A stretch of 64,000 nt of DNA from Streptomyces sp. NBC_01669 (GCF_026339735.1 NZ_JAPEQG010000001.1:5270001-5334000), one strand, 5' to 3'. Positions 17,626 to 26,873 are shown, numbered from the stretch's first letter. Notes: a model not told the origin generated them from the letters alone. Made by a program: numbers and translations.

Positions 17626-18172
17626 CGGCGCTGGGGGCGTGAGGTTCCTGAAGCGGTGCGGTCGGGGGTGCGGGCAGCTGCGCCACGAGTGTGGGCGACG
17701 CGACCGGTTTGAGCGCCGCACACGTCTCGGGTGCGGGGGCAGGGCGCCTGGGGCGCGGCCTCGGTCGGGGCTGTGGCTTGGGTGTCGTGGGTGCGTGCGG
17801 GGTGGCGCCCGGCTGGTTGTACGAGCAGGTGCGGGTGATGACGCGGCCGTCGGGGAGGCGCTCCCGGGTGCGCCGGAGGTAGCCGTGGGCTTCCAGCTCG
17901 CGCAGGGCGGCGGCGATGCGGGCCTCGCTGTCCGGGAAGCGTTCGGCGAGGACCTTGATGCCGACCTTCGCTCCGGCGGGCAGCGACTGGATGTGCAGGC
18001 CGAGCCCGATCGCGAGGAGCGAGAGCTCCCGGTGCTGGGCGAGATGGTTGCCGACGACCGTGAAGCGGCTGGTGTGCCGGGAGTTGATGTGCACGACACC
18101 GGACGACGGCGCGGCGCTCCCGGGTACGCGGGACGGGGCGTGCGAGGGCACGCTAATCTGCTGGGTATCCAT
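17387..18172 (-). CDS. HTH (winged-helix) protein fused out of frame to a glycosidase remnant
   Basis: Residues 25-125 (VVHINSRHTSRFTVVGNHLAQHRELSL ..., with KVLAERFPDSEARIAAALRELEAHGYL and a wing RERLPDGRVITRTCSYNQPG) form the helix-turn-helix domain of a widespread Streptomyces family. Family members continue with a proline-rich linker and a C-terminal helical domain. Here after about residue 165 the frame runs into DNA that encodes the glycosidase in another frame, so the last about 90 residues are nonsense. ATG 18172 follows GGAAG. The DNA-binding part may still be made. Confidence 0.62.
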   Translation of the reverse strand: MDTQQISVPSHAPSRVPGSAAPSSGVVHINSRHTSRFTVVGNHLAQHRELSLLAIGLGLHIQSLPAGAKVGIKVLAERFPDSEARIAAALRELEAHGYLRRTRERLPDGRVITRTCSYNQPGATPHAPTTPKPQPRPRPRPRRPAPAPETCAALKPVASPTLVAQLPAPPTAPLQEPHAPSAERLRTGHDPCRGRLRRRHARLPGADRAQCRQGSRQHPPRTGAGRGFHRLRRLHRVGRILDRPRSVACSGAHHRPQEVPR

Positions 18173-18773
18173 CGGGAAGGGTTCGCTTCCTCGGTGGTCA
18201 GGCCCTCGATCGGGATTGCAGTCCCGGCCGGGGGCCGACGCATGTCTGTGGTTGTCGCGGCGAGCATATGCCAGCCAACCGGTGTGAACTCCAGCTCAGT
18301 TGGCGAACCTCACCCGTGCGAGTGACGGGCCTCGGGTTGAGGCGGGGGGACGGGTTTGGTTGGGAAGTTCCTTCTTCCCCATGCCTTTAAAGCCTTTACG
18401 TCGGGAGCCGCCGCGTCGCGGTCGACCGGGTCGCGGCTGTCGCGATCCGGTGCGGGACCCGGTGTGCCAGGGGGATCGGGCCGCGCTCAGGTCGAGGTGT
18501 CGGACGCACTGGGTGCGCAGGGGCCGCAGCGGTGTGCGCCGACGAGTGGCGCGGAGTCGGGGTACGGCCTGCATCTGGTCGATGCGCCGGCCACGTCCTG
18601 GGGAGCCACCGACCGGGTCGTGGGCACGACGGTCCGGGCCGAGTTGTGTGCCGGTCGTCATTGAGACGGACACGAGACAGGGCCGACGCCCACCGCCCGG
18701 GGTTCTCCCGGTGGCAGGTCCGGCCACTGCTGGTAAGCATGGACCCATGTCTGTCGACGATCAGGGAGAAGCC
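18173..18773. other. Intergenic stretch without a supported gene
   Basis: About 600 bp between the divergent HTH and NmrA-like genes. Frames through it have no recognisable domain and poor codon bias. It presumably contains both promoters. I see no RNA gene or repeat in it. Confidence 0.4.
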
Positions 18774-19628
18774 ATGTCCATCGCGGTACTCGGTGCGACC
18801 GGCGGCCAGGGCGGTGCGGTGGCCGCCGCCCTGCTGGAGGCGGGGCACGCCGTGCGCGCCGTGGTGCGCGATCCCCGCAGCGGGCGGGCCAGGGCGCTGG
18901 CGGTGGCCGGAGCGGAGGTCGTCCCCGGGGATCTGTTCGACGCGGACTCGCTCGCCGAGGCGTTCAGGGGCACGACGGCCGCGTTCGCCGTGACCACGCC
19001 GTTCCAGGACGGTCTGGACGCGGAGGTGGCCCAGGGCGCGGCGATCGTACGGGCCGCCGAGGCCGCCGCGCTGCCGCATCTGGTGATGGCCTCCGTCGCC
19101 AGTGCGGACCGCGGCACCGGCGTCCCGCACTTCGAGACCAAGGCCAGGACCGAGGAGCTGCTGGCCGGCTCCGGACTTCCGGCGACGGTGGTGGCACCGA
19201 CCTACTTCTACGACAACGCGCTGGGCGCGCTGGACGAGGTCGCCGCCGGCATCCTCACCATGCCGCTCTCCGGCGACACCCCTCTCCAGCAGGTGGCGCG
19301 GCAGGATCTGGGCCGGGTCGTGACCGCGGTCGTGGCCGATCCGGACCGCTGGATCGGGCAGCGGATCGAAGTGGCGGGCGACGACCCCACGCCCGTCCGG
19401 ATGGCCGAGGCGATCGGACGGGCTGCGGGCGGCGCGGTCGCGTTCCGGCAGACGGCACTGGAGGATCTGCGCACCGTCAACCCCGACATGTTCGCCATGT
19501 ACAGCTTTCTGGAGGGCACCGGTTACCAGGTGGACCTGGAGGCGCTGCGTGCGCAGTTCCCCACTGTCCCCTGGACCTCGTACGCCGCATGGGCGGACAC
19601 CCAGGACTGGCCGAAGCCCCGCGGGTGA
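18774..19628 (+). CDS. NmrA family NAD(P)-binding protein
   Basis: A 284-residue atypical SDR with the glycine-rich motif GATGGQG near the N-terminus (SIAVLGATGGQGGAVAAALL), PGDLFDADSLAEAFRGTTAAF, and VAPTYFYDN in place of the usual YxxxK. Such NmrA/TMR-like proteins act as NADP sensors or quinone reductases rather than classical dehydrogenases. ATG 18774 is chosen because GGGAGAAG is spaced correctly before it; an in-frame ATG at 18747 is weaker. It stands alone between a long gap and a convergent pseudogene. Confidence 0.82.
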   Translation: MSIAVLGATGGQGGAVAAALLEAGHAVRAVVRDPRSGRARALAVAGAEVVPGDLFDADSLAEAFRGTTAAFAVTTPFQDGLDAEVAQGAAIVRAAEAAALPHLVMASVASADRGTGVPHFETKARTEELLAGSGLPATVVAPTYFYDNALGALDEVAAGILTMPLSGDTPLQQVARQDLGRVVTAVVADPDRWIGQRIEVAGDDPTPVRMAEAIGRAAGGAVAFRQTALEDLRTVNPDMFAMYSFLEGTGYQVDLEALRAQFPTVPWTSYAAWADTQDWPKPRG

Positions 19629-19634
19629 GCCCCG

Positions 19635-20084
19635 CTACCGCGGTCGCATCAGCTCCAGGTCCTCGCCCCATGCGTCCAGCACCGCGCCGTGGCCGGCGTG
19701 CCGGGCCGCTGCCTCGATCCGGGCGAAGAGGCTCCGTTGATGGGACACGCCGCCGGTTGCCGAGATGCGGTCCACGGACTCCAGCAGCGGGCCGGTGTCC
19801 CAGCCGGGCAGCGGGTACCGGCTGAGTTCCCACTCCAGGTATTTGTTGTAGGGGCGGGGACTGCGGTCCGGGGCGAAGAGCAGTTCCGGCAGGAATCCGA
19901 TGCTGTCGGCGGCGTCGAGGCGGGCGGCGAGCCCATGTCCGTCACGGTTGTTCTTGACCGAGCGGTAGAGAGAGTTGGCGTAGGCGTCGAGCCACTGAGC
20001 GGCGTCCCGGAACGCTTCAGCGGCGTCGAGCCGTGCCTTGGCGGCCAGGATCTCGGCGATGCCCCCGTCGAGCCTGTCGAGCAC
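19635..20084 (-). pseudogene. C-terminal remnant of a nucleotidyltransferase
   Basis: The 149-residue frame contains LDAYANSLYRSVKNNRDG, RLDAADS and RPYNKYLEWELSRYPLPGWD, which belong to the helical C-terminal half of actinobacterial aminoglycoside-type nucleotidyltransferases. The catalytic N-terminal half (GSxARG plus DxD) is absent, and the DNA before 20084 does not encode it in any frame. It is best read as a 5'-deleted gene. Confidence 0.65.
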
Positions 20085-20142
20085 GACCCGGGCCCGCGAC
20101 CCTGTCGCGGTCTGACGGGCCGTGCTCGTGTCACGCCCCGCA

Positions 20143-20538
20143 TCATGAGCCGTCCATCAGTTTCTGTACTTCGGGCGGGAGGTCTGCGCCGGAGTAGGCG
20201 GCGAAGAACGAGGCCTCCGCGGGTGTGTCCCCGACTGCGATGGCCACCTCGGGCGAGATGCCATGCACCTCGTAGGCAGTCTGTGCAGTCCCCGTCTCAT
20301 CGGTCTTGTCCTGGCCGCCGGTGTCGTCGCAGGGAGGTTGGGTGGCGACGCCGAGCTTCGCCCCGACGGTGAAGTCGACGTTCGCCACGTCTCGGTACGT
20401 TCGTTCCTGGTAGGTGAACCGGTTGACGCAGGAACCCGATGCCGCCCCGCCGCTGCTGCTGTCAGCTGTGCACGCGGCTGTTGAGATCACCATGCTCGCC
20501 GCCAGCAGCACGCCCGCGGATCGTCCGGTCCAGTTCAT
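20143..20538 (-). CDS. Small lipoprotein (DUF6281-like)
   Basis: A 131-residue secreted lipoprotein. It has a basic start (MNWTGRS), a hydrophobic core and the lipobox ISTAAC with the lipidated cysteine at residue 23. The mature part has two further cysteines (GSCVNRFTYQERTYRDV and QPPCDDTG), likely forming a disulfide, and ends ADLPPEVQKLMDGS. A GGGGGAC site precedes ATG 20538. This small-lipoprotein layout is common in Streptomyces and the function is unknown. Confidence 0.72.
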   Translation of the reverse strand: MNWTGRSAGVLLAASMVISTAACTADSSSGGAASGSCVNRFTYQERTYRDVANVDFTVGAKLGVATQPPCDDTGGQDKTDETGTAQTAYEVHGISPEVAIAVGDTPAEASFFAAYSGADLPPEVQKLMDGS

Positions 20539-20670
20539 GTGCGTCCCCCGGTCCGAGTGATGGGTACCTGCCGAGGCAAGTCGGCAGCCCTGGTGCTTAG
20601 TTGACGTGGGTAACCCGGTTCGGGTTCCCCTGCCGCACCACGGCCCCATTTCGGGCCGGGGGAATGCGGG

Positions 20671-21552
20671 TCAGCGCTTGATCTCCTTGATCTTGAGCAT
20701 CCGCGTGATCACCTTGTCGAGCTCGTCGTCGTTGAAGACGTTCTTCCAGTCGTCGCGGACGATCGACTCGCGGCCGTAGTCCATCGCGATCAGGCACGCG
20801 TCGGAGAACGGGTTGGAGCCCTTGAGAGTGTTGGCCAGTGCCACCTGGGTGTGGCCCAGCAGCATCGCGCGGGCCGCCTTCTCCGGGACGCCCACCGTGT
20901 GGACGGTCTCGTGCAGCGCCTCGGTCAGGAGCGCGCCGACCATGCAGGCGATCGTCTCGACGAGGGTCGGCTCCAGGACCGCGAGCTGCTTGACCGTCAC
21001 CCAGTGGACCTCGACGACCGGGGCGTACATCGTGGAGATGACCGCCTCGGCCAGCTCCTGGGCCTTCGGGTCGGCGGCCTCGGCTACGGGCTCGAAGGAG
21101 GCGACGACCTCCTGCGGGGCGGCGATGCCGCCGAACGTGTCGGCCCACTCCTCCTTCGTCGTGCGCTCCAGGAACACCGACGGGTGGCAGGGGTGCGCCA
21201 CCGCGTTGTGGACGTCCGCGCGGCGGGTCAGCAGACCCGCGTACGCGGCGGCCGGGTCCAACGTCAGCAGGATCGCGCCCGGCTTCATGACCGGGACGAG
21301 CTGCTCGGAGACCTTGCCGAGCACGACGTCCGGCACGGCGAGGATGACGACATCGGCCCGGGCGGCCGCTTCGGCACCGTCGGTCAGTTCGCGGCCGAGC
21401 TCGCGGATCAGCTCCTGGCCCTTCGGCGAGTTCTCGGCGAAGAGGGTGGTGAAGTCGCTCTTGACCAGGTTGTTGGAGACGCGCTGGCCCATCTTGCCGG
21501 CGGCCCCGATGACGGCAACGGTGGTGGATGCGGTCGTGGTTTCGGTGGCCAT
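20671..21552 (-). CDS. apnO: D-apionate oxidoisomerase (phosphogluconate dehydrogenase-like)
   Basis: A 293-residue NAD-dependent dehydrogenase: Rossmann motif GAAGKMG at 16-22, VVILAVPD, NAVAHPCHPSVF, and a C-terminal helical domain (MVGALLTEALHETVH) of the PGDH_C type. In characterised D-apionate clusters this family is ApnO, which oxidises and rearranges D-apionate to 3-oxo-isoapionate. Support comes mainly from the neighbours, which are exactly the remaining enzymes of that route. ATG 21552 overlaps the preceding TAA by one base. An alternative would be another hydroxyacid dehydrogenase of the same fold. Confidence 0.78.
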   Translation of the reverse strand: MATETTTASTTVAVIGAAGKMGQRVSNNLVKSDFTTLFAENSPKGQELIRELGRELTDGAEAAARADVVILAVPDVVLGKVSEQLVPVMKPGAILLTLDPAAAYAGLLTRRADVHNAVAHPCHPSVFLERTTKEEWADTFGGIAAPQEVVASFEPVAEAADPKAQELAEAVISTMYAPVVEVHWVTVKQLAVLEPTLVETIACMVGALLTEALHETVHTVGVPEKAARAMLLGHTQVALANTLKGSNPFSDACLIAMDYGRESIVRDDWKNVFNDDELDKVITRMLKIKEIKR

Positions 21553-22349
21553 TACTTGCTCCTCATAAGGGTGTTGATGCTGTGCCGGGTCCACTGGTCC
21601 TCCAGGCGGGCGGTCTCGGTGAAGTCGCCCTGCCAGGGGAGCCAGTGCTCCACGATCTGGTTGATGCCCTTCTCGGCCGGCCGGACCTTGTCGATCATGT
21701 GGTCGTAGTCGAGGAGGCCCTCGCCGAGGAGGCAGCCGGCGAACGTGAAGCCGACCCAGCCGTCGCGGCGGGAGAACGAGAAGTCCTTGACGTGGATGTT
21801 CACCACGTGGGGGGCGGTGGCGTCGACGACGTCCACCGGGCGTTCGAGCCGGGCGACGCTGTTGCCCGGGTCGAGGACGACGCCGAGGTACGGGCTGTCG
21901 ACGCCGCGCACGACGGACAGCAGGTCGTCGGTGGAGACTTGTTCGTACGTCTCGAGGCCGAGCGTCACGCCCGCCGTCGCGTAGCCGGGGACGGCCTCGC
22001 GGAGCAGGGCCGTCGCCTCCGGCACGGTCGGCCGGTGGTCGGCTGTGTTCATCATCGAGCGGACCAGGGTGACGCCCAGACGCTGCGCGATACGGAGATA
22101 CGTGGCCAGGTGCGCGGGGCTCACCCCCCGGGTGCCGAGCTCCAGCGTGATGCCGTACTCCGCCGCCGTGTCGCGTACCGCGTCCAGCTGCGTGTCGTCG
22201 AACGTCTCGATCAGCGGGTAGTCGCAGATCTGGAGGACCTCGCCGCCCAGGTCACGGGTCTGCGCGAGCATGTCGTGCACGGTGAGCGGCTGCGGGGCGC
22301 GCTCGGAGATCCGCCAGAAGAAGGCGTAGGTGCTCAGTCCGTAGGCCAT
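21552..22349 (-). CDS. oiaC: 3-oxo-isoapionate decarboxylase (TIM-barrel, sugar-phosphate isomerase-like)
   Basis: A 265-residue xylose-isomerase-like TIM barrel: EVLQICDYPLIETF, LELGTRGVSP, LGLETYEQVS, GVVLDPGNS, VVNIHVKDFSF and IVEHWLPWQG supply the metal-binding Glu/Asp/His residues of the fold. In known clusters the partner of ApnO with this fold is OiaC, which decarboxylates 3-oxo-isoapionate to L-erythrulose. The gene overlaps both neighbours (ATGA with the isomerase upstream, TAATG with apnO). Assignment as decarboxylase rather than epimerase rests on context. Confidence 0.76.
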   Translation of the reverse strand: MAYGLSTYAFFWRISERAPQPLTVHDMLAQTRDLGGEVLQICDYPLIETFDDTQLDAVRDTAAEYGITLELGTRGVSPAHLATYLRIAQRLGVTLVRSMMNTADHRPTVPEATALLREAVPGYATAGVTLGLETYEQVSTDDLLSVVRGVDSPYLGVVLDPGNSVARLERPVDVVDATAPHVVNIHVKDFSFSRRDGWVGFTFAGCLLGEGLLDYDHMIDKVRPAEKGINQIVEHWLPWQGDFTETARLEDQWTRHSINTLMRSK

Positions 22350-23152
22350 CAGACCGCTCCTGCCGTCGCGTGCAGGGCCAGGACCTCGTCGAGGATGCGT
22401 TCCACCGCCGCCGGGTCGTGGGCGAACCGGCCGAGGAAGAGACCGCCGACCCCGGTGCCGAGTTCGGTGAGCAGTCCCGGGCCCGCGCTACCGCCGTAGA
22501 TGACCCTGCTGCCGGCGAGGGCGGGCTGCGTGGACAGCCGGTCGGCCAGGGCCGCGCAGACGGTACGGATGTGCTCGGACGACGCCGGTTCGGGGGCGCC
22601 GATCGCCCACTGCGGTTCGTACGCGAGGACGACCGGGGCCGGGGCGCCGTCATGGGCTGCCGTGGCCAGGACGCGCTCTGCCTCGGCGACCGTGCGGGCG
22701 GCCGCCTCGGCGGGGGAGACCCGGTCGAGTTCACCGACGCACAGGACCGGTGTGAGGCCGTTGCGCAGGGCGGCGGCCGTCTTGGCCGCGACCACCGTGT
22801 CGCCCTCGCCGAAGAGCCGGCGGCGTTCGGCGTGGCCGACCTCGGCGTAGCTCGCGCCGATCTCCTTGAGATGGGCGCCGCTGACCTCGCCGGTGTAGGG
22901 GCCGGTGTCCTCGGTCGCCAGGTCCTGCGCCCCGGTCCGCACCCCCGTGCCGGCGAGGATGCCGGTGACGGGGACGAGCGCGGGGAACGCGGGCAGCACG
23001 AACAGTTCGGCGGCGCCGGTCGTCAGGGCCGGGTGCCGGGCGGCGGTGTCGGCGATCCGGCGCGCCCAGTTCAGGGTCTGGTGGTGGCCGAAGTACATCT
23101 TCAGGCTCACCCCGATCGTGATCGGCGCCGGAGCGGTGGAAGCGGCGGGCAT
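22349..23152 (-). CDS. lerI: L-erythrulose 1-phosphate isomerase (triosephosphate isomerase family)
   Basis: A 267-residue TIM homolog from ATG 23152. The catalytic residues of the family are present: Lys in VSLKMYFGHH (instead of the NWKMN of housekeeping TIM), His in EVGHAERR, Glu in AYEPQWAIG, and the phosphate loop YGGSAGPG. The altered first loop is what LerI/EryH-type tetrulose-phosphate isomerases show. It would convert L-erythrulose 1-phosphate to D-erythrulose 4-phosphate. ATGA overlaps join it to derI upstream and oiaC downstream. Confidence 0.8.
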   Translation of the reverse strand: MPAASTAPAPITIGVSLKMYFGHHQTLNWARRIADTAARHPALTTGAAELFVLPAFPALVPVTGILAGTGVRTGAQDLATEDTGPYTGEVSGAHLKEIGASYAEVGHAERRRLFGEGDTVVAAKTAAALRNGLTPVLCVGELDRVSPAEAAARTVAEAERVLATAAHDGAPAPVVLAYEPQWAIGAPEPASSEHIRTVCAALADRLSTQPALAGSRVIYGGSAGPGLLTELGTGVGGLFLGRFAHDPAAVERILDEVLALHATAGAV

Positions 23153-23628
23153 CAGGCTGCTGCTTCCTGCTGGTTCTCGTAGTCCCGCATGAGGGCGACC
23201 TTGGCGGCGGACGCGGACGTCTCGTCGAAGCGGTACGTCAGCCACTCGGCGGCCAGCCGACGGGCCAGTTCCAGACCGACGACGCGCTGTCCGAACGTGA
23301 GGACCTGGGCGTTGTTGGAGAGGACCGCGCGCTCGACGGAGAACGAGTCGTGGGCGGTCACCGCGCGGATGCCCTTGACCTTGTTGGCGGCGATGGCGAC
23401 ACCGAGGCCGGTGCCGCAGACCAGCAGGGCGCGGTCCGCCTCGCCGCGGGCGACCATCTCGGCGGCGGCGATGGCCACCTTCGGGTACGCGGTGTGTCCG
23501 TCGGCGTCGACACCCACATCGGTGACGGTGACGACGAGGTCGCTGGCCTCCAGGTCCTTCTTGAGGGCTTCCTTGTACGTGTGACCGGCGTCGTCGGAAC
23601 CGACGACGATACGGAGCTTGTCGGACAT
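23152..23628 (-). CDS. derI: D-erythrulose 4-phosphate isomerase (RpiB family)
   Basis: A 158-residue RpiB/LacAB-type isomerase. It starts LRIVVGSDDAGHTYKEALK, carries the active-site cysteine in LVCGTGLG and ends in the usual helix. RpiB itself isomerises ribose 5-phosphate, but within this operon the expected role is DerI/EryI: D-erythrulose 4-phosphate to D-erythrose 4-phosphate, which enters the pentose phosphate pathway. The start at 23628 overlaps the kinase stop (ATGA). Confidence 0.8.
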   Translation of the reverse strand: MSDKLRIVVGSDDAGHTYKEALKKDLEASDLVVTVTDVGVDADGHTAYPKVAIAAAEMVARGEADRALLVCGTGLGVAIAANKVKGIRAVTAHDSFSVERAVLSNNAQVLTFGQRVVGLELARRLAAEWLTYRFDETSASAAKVALMRDYENQQEAAA

Positions 23629-25364
23629 CAGCGGATCTCCAGGGTGGGTGCGAGAACGGGGTGGACGGCGCGGACGATCAGGGCGAGGGAGTGCGCCCCG
23701 GCGTCCGGGGTGCCGAGGCTCTTCTCGGCGTGCGGACGGGCCCGGCCCATGCGGGGCAGCAGGTCGGCGGTGGCGGCCGCGGCGGCGGCCGCGGTGCTCG
23801 CCGCCGTGTCCCAGGCGGTGGACAGCGGCTGCCCGTCGGCGGTGGCGGTGGTCAGCGCCTCGGCGAACGGGACGAGGACGTCGACCATCGTCTTGTCGCC
23901 GACCTCCGCCCTGCCCAGGCGCATCACGCCCGCCGTCGCCTCCGCGACGCCGGCGGCGACCACGGGGGCGGTGGGCCGGTCGGTGTCGCCGAGAGCGGTG
24001 CCGATGGCGCGGAGGATGACGCCCCACAGGGCGCCCGAGGTGCCGCCCGCCTTGTCGGCCCAGGCGTCGGCGGCCCGGTGCAGGAGCGTTTCGGCACCGG
24101 CGCCGAGCTGTTCGGCGCGGACGGCTGCCTCGTACGCGCCCGTGGATCCGCGCTGCATGCCGATGCCGTGATCGCCGTCACCGGCGACCGCGTCGATCCG
24201 GCCGAGTTCGTCGGCGTACGTGTCGACGGTGGACTTCAGGGTGCGCAGGGCGGCGAGGACGGTACGGGCGGTGGCGCGGGACTCCTCGGTGGCGGCCCGG
24301 ACCGGCTCCTCGACGGCCTGCTCGGCGGGGGTCCCGACGACGAGGTCGGCCGCCTCGACCGTGCCCTTGCGGTACGCGGGGGCATCCGCCGGAGCCGTCC
24401 ACAGCGGTTCCAGTTCGTCCGTCAGCCAGCACAGGGTGAGCGAGACGCCCGCCATGTCGAAGCTGGTCACCAGCTCGCCGACCTCGGGGTCGACGGCCTC
24501 CACACCGGCTTCATGAAGCAACTGGGCGACCCGGCGGTAGACGACGAACAGCTCCTCGTACTTCACCGAGCCGAGGCCGTTGAGAATGACGGCGGCCCGC
24601 TGCCCGCGCGGGGAGTCGACACCCTCGGGCAGCTCGCCCAGCACCGTGCTCACCAGCAGCTCGGCGGCCTCGTCCGCGCTCGGGACCGGCTGCTCTCCCA
24701 TGCCCGGCTCGCCGTGGATGCCGAGCCCGACTGCCATCCGGTCCTCGGGGACGGTGAACAGCGGGTGGTCCGCGCCCGGCAGCGTGCAGCCGGAGAACGC
24801 GACACCGAAGGAACGCGTGCGGGCATTGGCCAGCTCGGCGATCCGGGTCACCTCGGCGAGATCATGTCCCGCTTCGGCGGCGGCCGCGGCCGTCTTGAAG
24901 ACCACCAGGTCGCCCGCGACCCCGCGGCGCTTGTGCGCCTCGGCCGCGGAGGCGCTCGATATGTCGTCGGTGACGCCGAGCGTCCGGGCGGGTATGCCCT
25001 CGGCGGTCAGCTGCTCGGCCGCCTGCCCGAAGTGCAGGACGTCGCCCGCGTAGTTCCCGTACGCGAGAAGGACACCACCGCCGGTCTGCGCGGCCTTCGC
25101 GACCTGCCGCACCTGGTGGGCGGAGGGCGAGGCGAAGACATTGCCGACCGCGGCGCCGTGCGCGAGGCCCTGGCCGACCAGGCCGGAGAAGGCCGGGTAG
25201 TGGCCGGATCCGCCGCCGACGACGACCGCGACCTGGCCGGGGGCGGTGCGAGTGGCCCGGACCACCCCGCCGGGGACCTGACGCACCCGGTGGGGGTGGG
25301 CGGCGACGAACCCTTCGAGTGCCTCGTCGGCGAAGGCGGCGGGGTCGTTGAACAGGCGGGTCAT
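23628..25364 (-). CDS. lerK: L-erythrulose 1-kinase (dihydroxyacetone kinase DhaK-DhaL fusion)
   Basis: A 578-residue single-chain ATP-dependent kinase. The DhaK half has VVVGGGSGHYPAFSG, NYAGDVLHF, SFGVAFSGC and GIHGEPGMGEQ, whose histidine forms the covalent hemiaminal with the ketose. The DhaL half has DAVAGDGDHGIGM, the aspartates that hold Mg-ATP, and DKAGGTSGALWG. The fusion is the same architecture as LerK/DerK. The operon predicts L-erythrulose as substrate, but glycerone kinase activity is also possible. ATGA overlaps both neighbours. Confidence 0.82.
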   Translation of the reverse strand: MTRLFNDPAAFADEALEGFVAAHPHRVRQVPGGVVRATRTAPGQVAVVVGGGSGHYPAFSGLVGQGLAHGAAVGNVFASPSAHQVRQVAKAAQTGGGVLLAYGNYAGDVLHFGQAAEQLTAEGIPARTLGVTDDISSASAAEAHKRRGVAGDLVVFKTAAAAAEAGHDLAEVTRIAELANARTRSFGVAFSGCTLPGADHPLFTVPEDRMAVGLGIHGEPGMGEQPVPSADEAAELLVSTVLGELPEGVDSPRGQRAAVILNGLGSVKYEELFVVYRRVAQLLHEAGVEAVDPEVGELVTSFDMAGVSLTLCWLTDELEPLWTAPADAPAYRKGTVEAADLVVGTPAEQAVEEPVRAATEESRATARTVLAALRTLKSTVDTYADELGRIDAVAGDGDHGIGMQRGSTGAYEAAVRAEQLGAGAETLLHRAADAWADKAGGTSGALWGVILRAIGTALGDTDRPTAPVVAAGVAEATAGVMRLGRAEVGDKTMVDVLVPFAEALTTATADGQPLSTAWDTAASTAAAAAAATADLLPRMGRARPHAEKSLGTPDAGAHSLALIVRAVHPVLAPTLEIR

Positions 25365-26737
25365 CAGTGGGCCTCCACGAGGGACCGGCCCTGACCCGCG
25401 CCGCGGTCCTTGGACCGGCCGGCGAGCCACAGCATCAGTGCGGCGGACATGAGCATGAAGGCGCCGACCAGGAACAGCGGCAGGTAGTAGTCGCCGCTGA
25501 AGTCCTTCAGCCAGCCGGTGACGTAGCCGGCGGCGAAACCGGCCACATTGCCCGCGGTGTTGATCAGGGCGATACCGGCCGCGGCGGCGGCGCCGGTCAG
25601 GAACTGGGACGGCACGGACCAGAAGACCGGCAGCGCGGCGAAGATCGCACACGCGGTGACGGTGATGACGGCGATCGTCGCGGCGGGCGAGCCCATGTAG
25701 AGGGCGATCGGGATGGAGATGCCGCCCACGACGGCCGGGCCGGCGATGTGCCACGTGCCGACGCCGTGCCTGGTGGCGTGGCGCGACCAGAAGAAGAGGA
25801 CTATCGCGGCCGGGAGGTACGGGATCGCCGTGATCAGGGCCTTGTCCATGACGCTGAACGAGGTGTCGAACTGGTCCTGGAAGCCGTTGATGATCGTCGG
25901 CAGGAAGAAGGCGAGGGCGTACAGGCCGTAGATGAAACCGAAGTAGATGAGCGCGAGGGTCCAGACACGGCTGTTGGTGAACGCGGCCTTCAGTGCCTCG
26001 CGCCCGTGCCCGGACTTCTCGTCGGCGCCGGTCTTCGTGGCGTTCTCGGCGGCCAGCTCGGCGGTCAGCCACTCCTTCTCCGGGGTGGTCAGCCACTTCG
26101 CGTCGGCCGGCTTGTCGATCAGGTAGAACCAGGCGATGACGCCCAGCAGGATCGCGGGGACGGACACGCCGAGGAACATCACGCGCCAGCCCTCGAGGCC
26201 GAACAGCCCGTGCTGATTGATGAACCAGCCGGCCAGCGGGGCGCCGATCACGGTGGTCAGCGGCTGGGCCAGATAGAAGAGGCCGAGCACCTTCGTCCGG
26301 TGCCGGGACGGCACCCACTGGCTCAGGAAGAGGATCGCGCCGGGGAAGAATCCGGCCTCGGCGACACCGAGCAGGAAGCGGAGCGTGTACAGCTGCTCGC
26401 TGTTCTGCACCCAGGTGAAGAGCAGGGCGACGATGCCCCAGGTAACCATGATCCTGGCGAGCCAGCGGCGGGCGCCGAACTTGTGCAGAGCCATGTTGCT
26501 CGGCACTTCGAGAATGATGTAGCCGATGAAGAAGACGCCCGAGGCGAAGCCGAACTGCGCCGCCGTGAGCGCGAGGTCCTGGCCCATGCCGTTCGGCTCG
26601 GCGAAGGACACGGCCGTCCGGTCCAGATAGTTCACGAAGAACATCAGGGCCACGAAGGGGACGAGCCGGATCGAGACCTTCTTGATCGTCGACCGCTCGA
26701 CGGCAGATCTCTCGACTGAATGCGCAGTGGCGCCCAT
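25364..26737 (-). CDS. MFS transporter (ACS family), first gene of the D-apionate operon
   Basis: A 457-residue twelve-helix transporter of the anion:cation symporter group: FVNYLDRTAVSFAEPNG in helix 1, LEVPSNMALHKFGARRWLARIM, and GVAEAGFFPGAILFLSQW in helices 4-5. ATG 26737 has AGGAG in place. Members of this group import organic acids, which fits D-apionate as cargo; substrate is inferred from the operon. It is transcribed from the intergenic region shared with the GntR regulator. Confidence 0.85.
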   Translation of the reverse strand: MGATAHSVERSAVERSTIKKVSIRLVPFVALMFFVNYLDRTAVSFAEPNGMGQDLALTAAQFGFASGVFFIGYIILEVPSNMALHKFGARRWLARIMVTWGIVALLFTWVQNSEQLYTLRFLLGVAEAGFFPGAILFLSQWVPSRHRTKVLGLFYLAQPLTTVIGAPLAGWFINQHGLFGLEGWRVMFLGVSVPAILLGVIAWFYLIDKPADAKWLTTPEKEWLTAELAAENATKTGADEKSGHGREALKAAFTNSRVWTLALIYFGFIYGLYALAFFLPTIINGFQDQFDTSFSVMDKALITAIPYLPAAIVLFFWSRHATRHGVGTWHIAGPAVVGGISIPIALYMGSPAATIAVITVTACAIFAALPVFWSVPSQFLTGAAAAAGIALINTAGNVAGFAAGYVTGWLKDFSGDYYLPLFLVGAFMLMSAALMLWLAGRSKDRGAGQGRSLVEAH

Positions 26738-26858
26738 GGAGACTCCTCGCTTCCCGGACAGCTTTGTCCGGCTCTGGTCACTGTCGGCAGCGGGCGGGGC
26801 CGGCAGTAGCCGCGGCGGTCCGACCGGCGAACAGCTCACACGCTAGCCCCGAATCCAA

Positions 26859-26873
26859 AATTGGTCACCAATT
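26859..26873. promoter_or_regulatory. Likely GntR operator in the divergent promoter
   Basis: AATTGGTCACCAATT is a perfect 15-bp dyad around C26866. An extra half-site ACCAA follows at 26876-26880. TGGT/ACCA half-sites are typical of FadR-subfamily GntR regulators. It lies between the divergent transporter and gntR genes and is the natural autoregulatory site. Confidence 0.65.

Noticed and set aside
20600..20640. A tRNA-like 3' end (GGTTCGGGTTCCCC ... CCGCACCA).
   Set aside because: The T-stem does not pair and no D-arm or acceptor 5' strand exists upstream.
23661..26719. Long plus-strand frames across the D-apionate operon.
   Set aside because: They are out-of-frame shadows without recognisable domains; the minus-strand frames are fully consistent with known enzyme families and overlapping start/stop codons.
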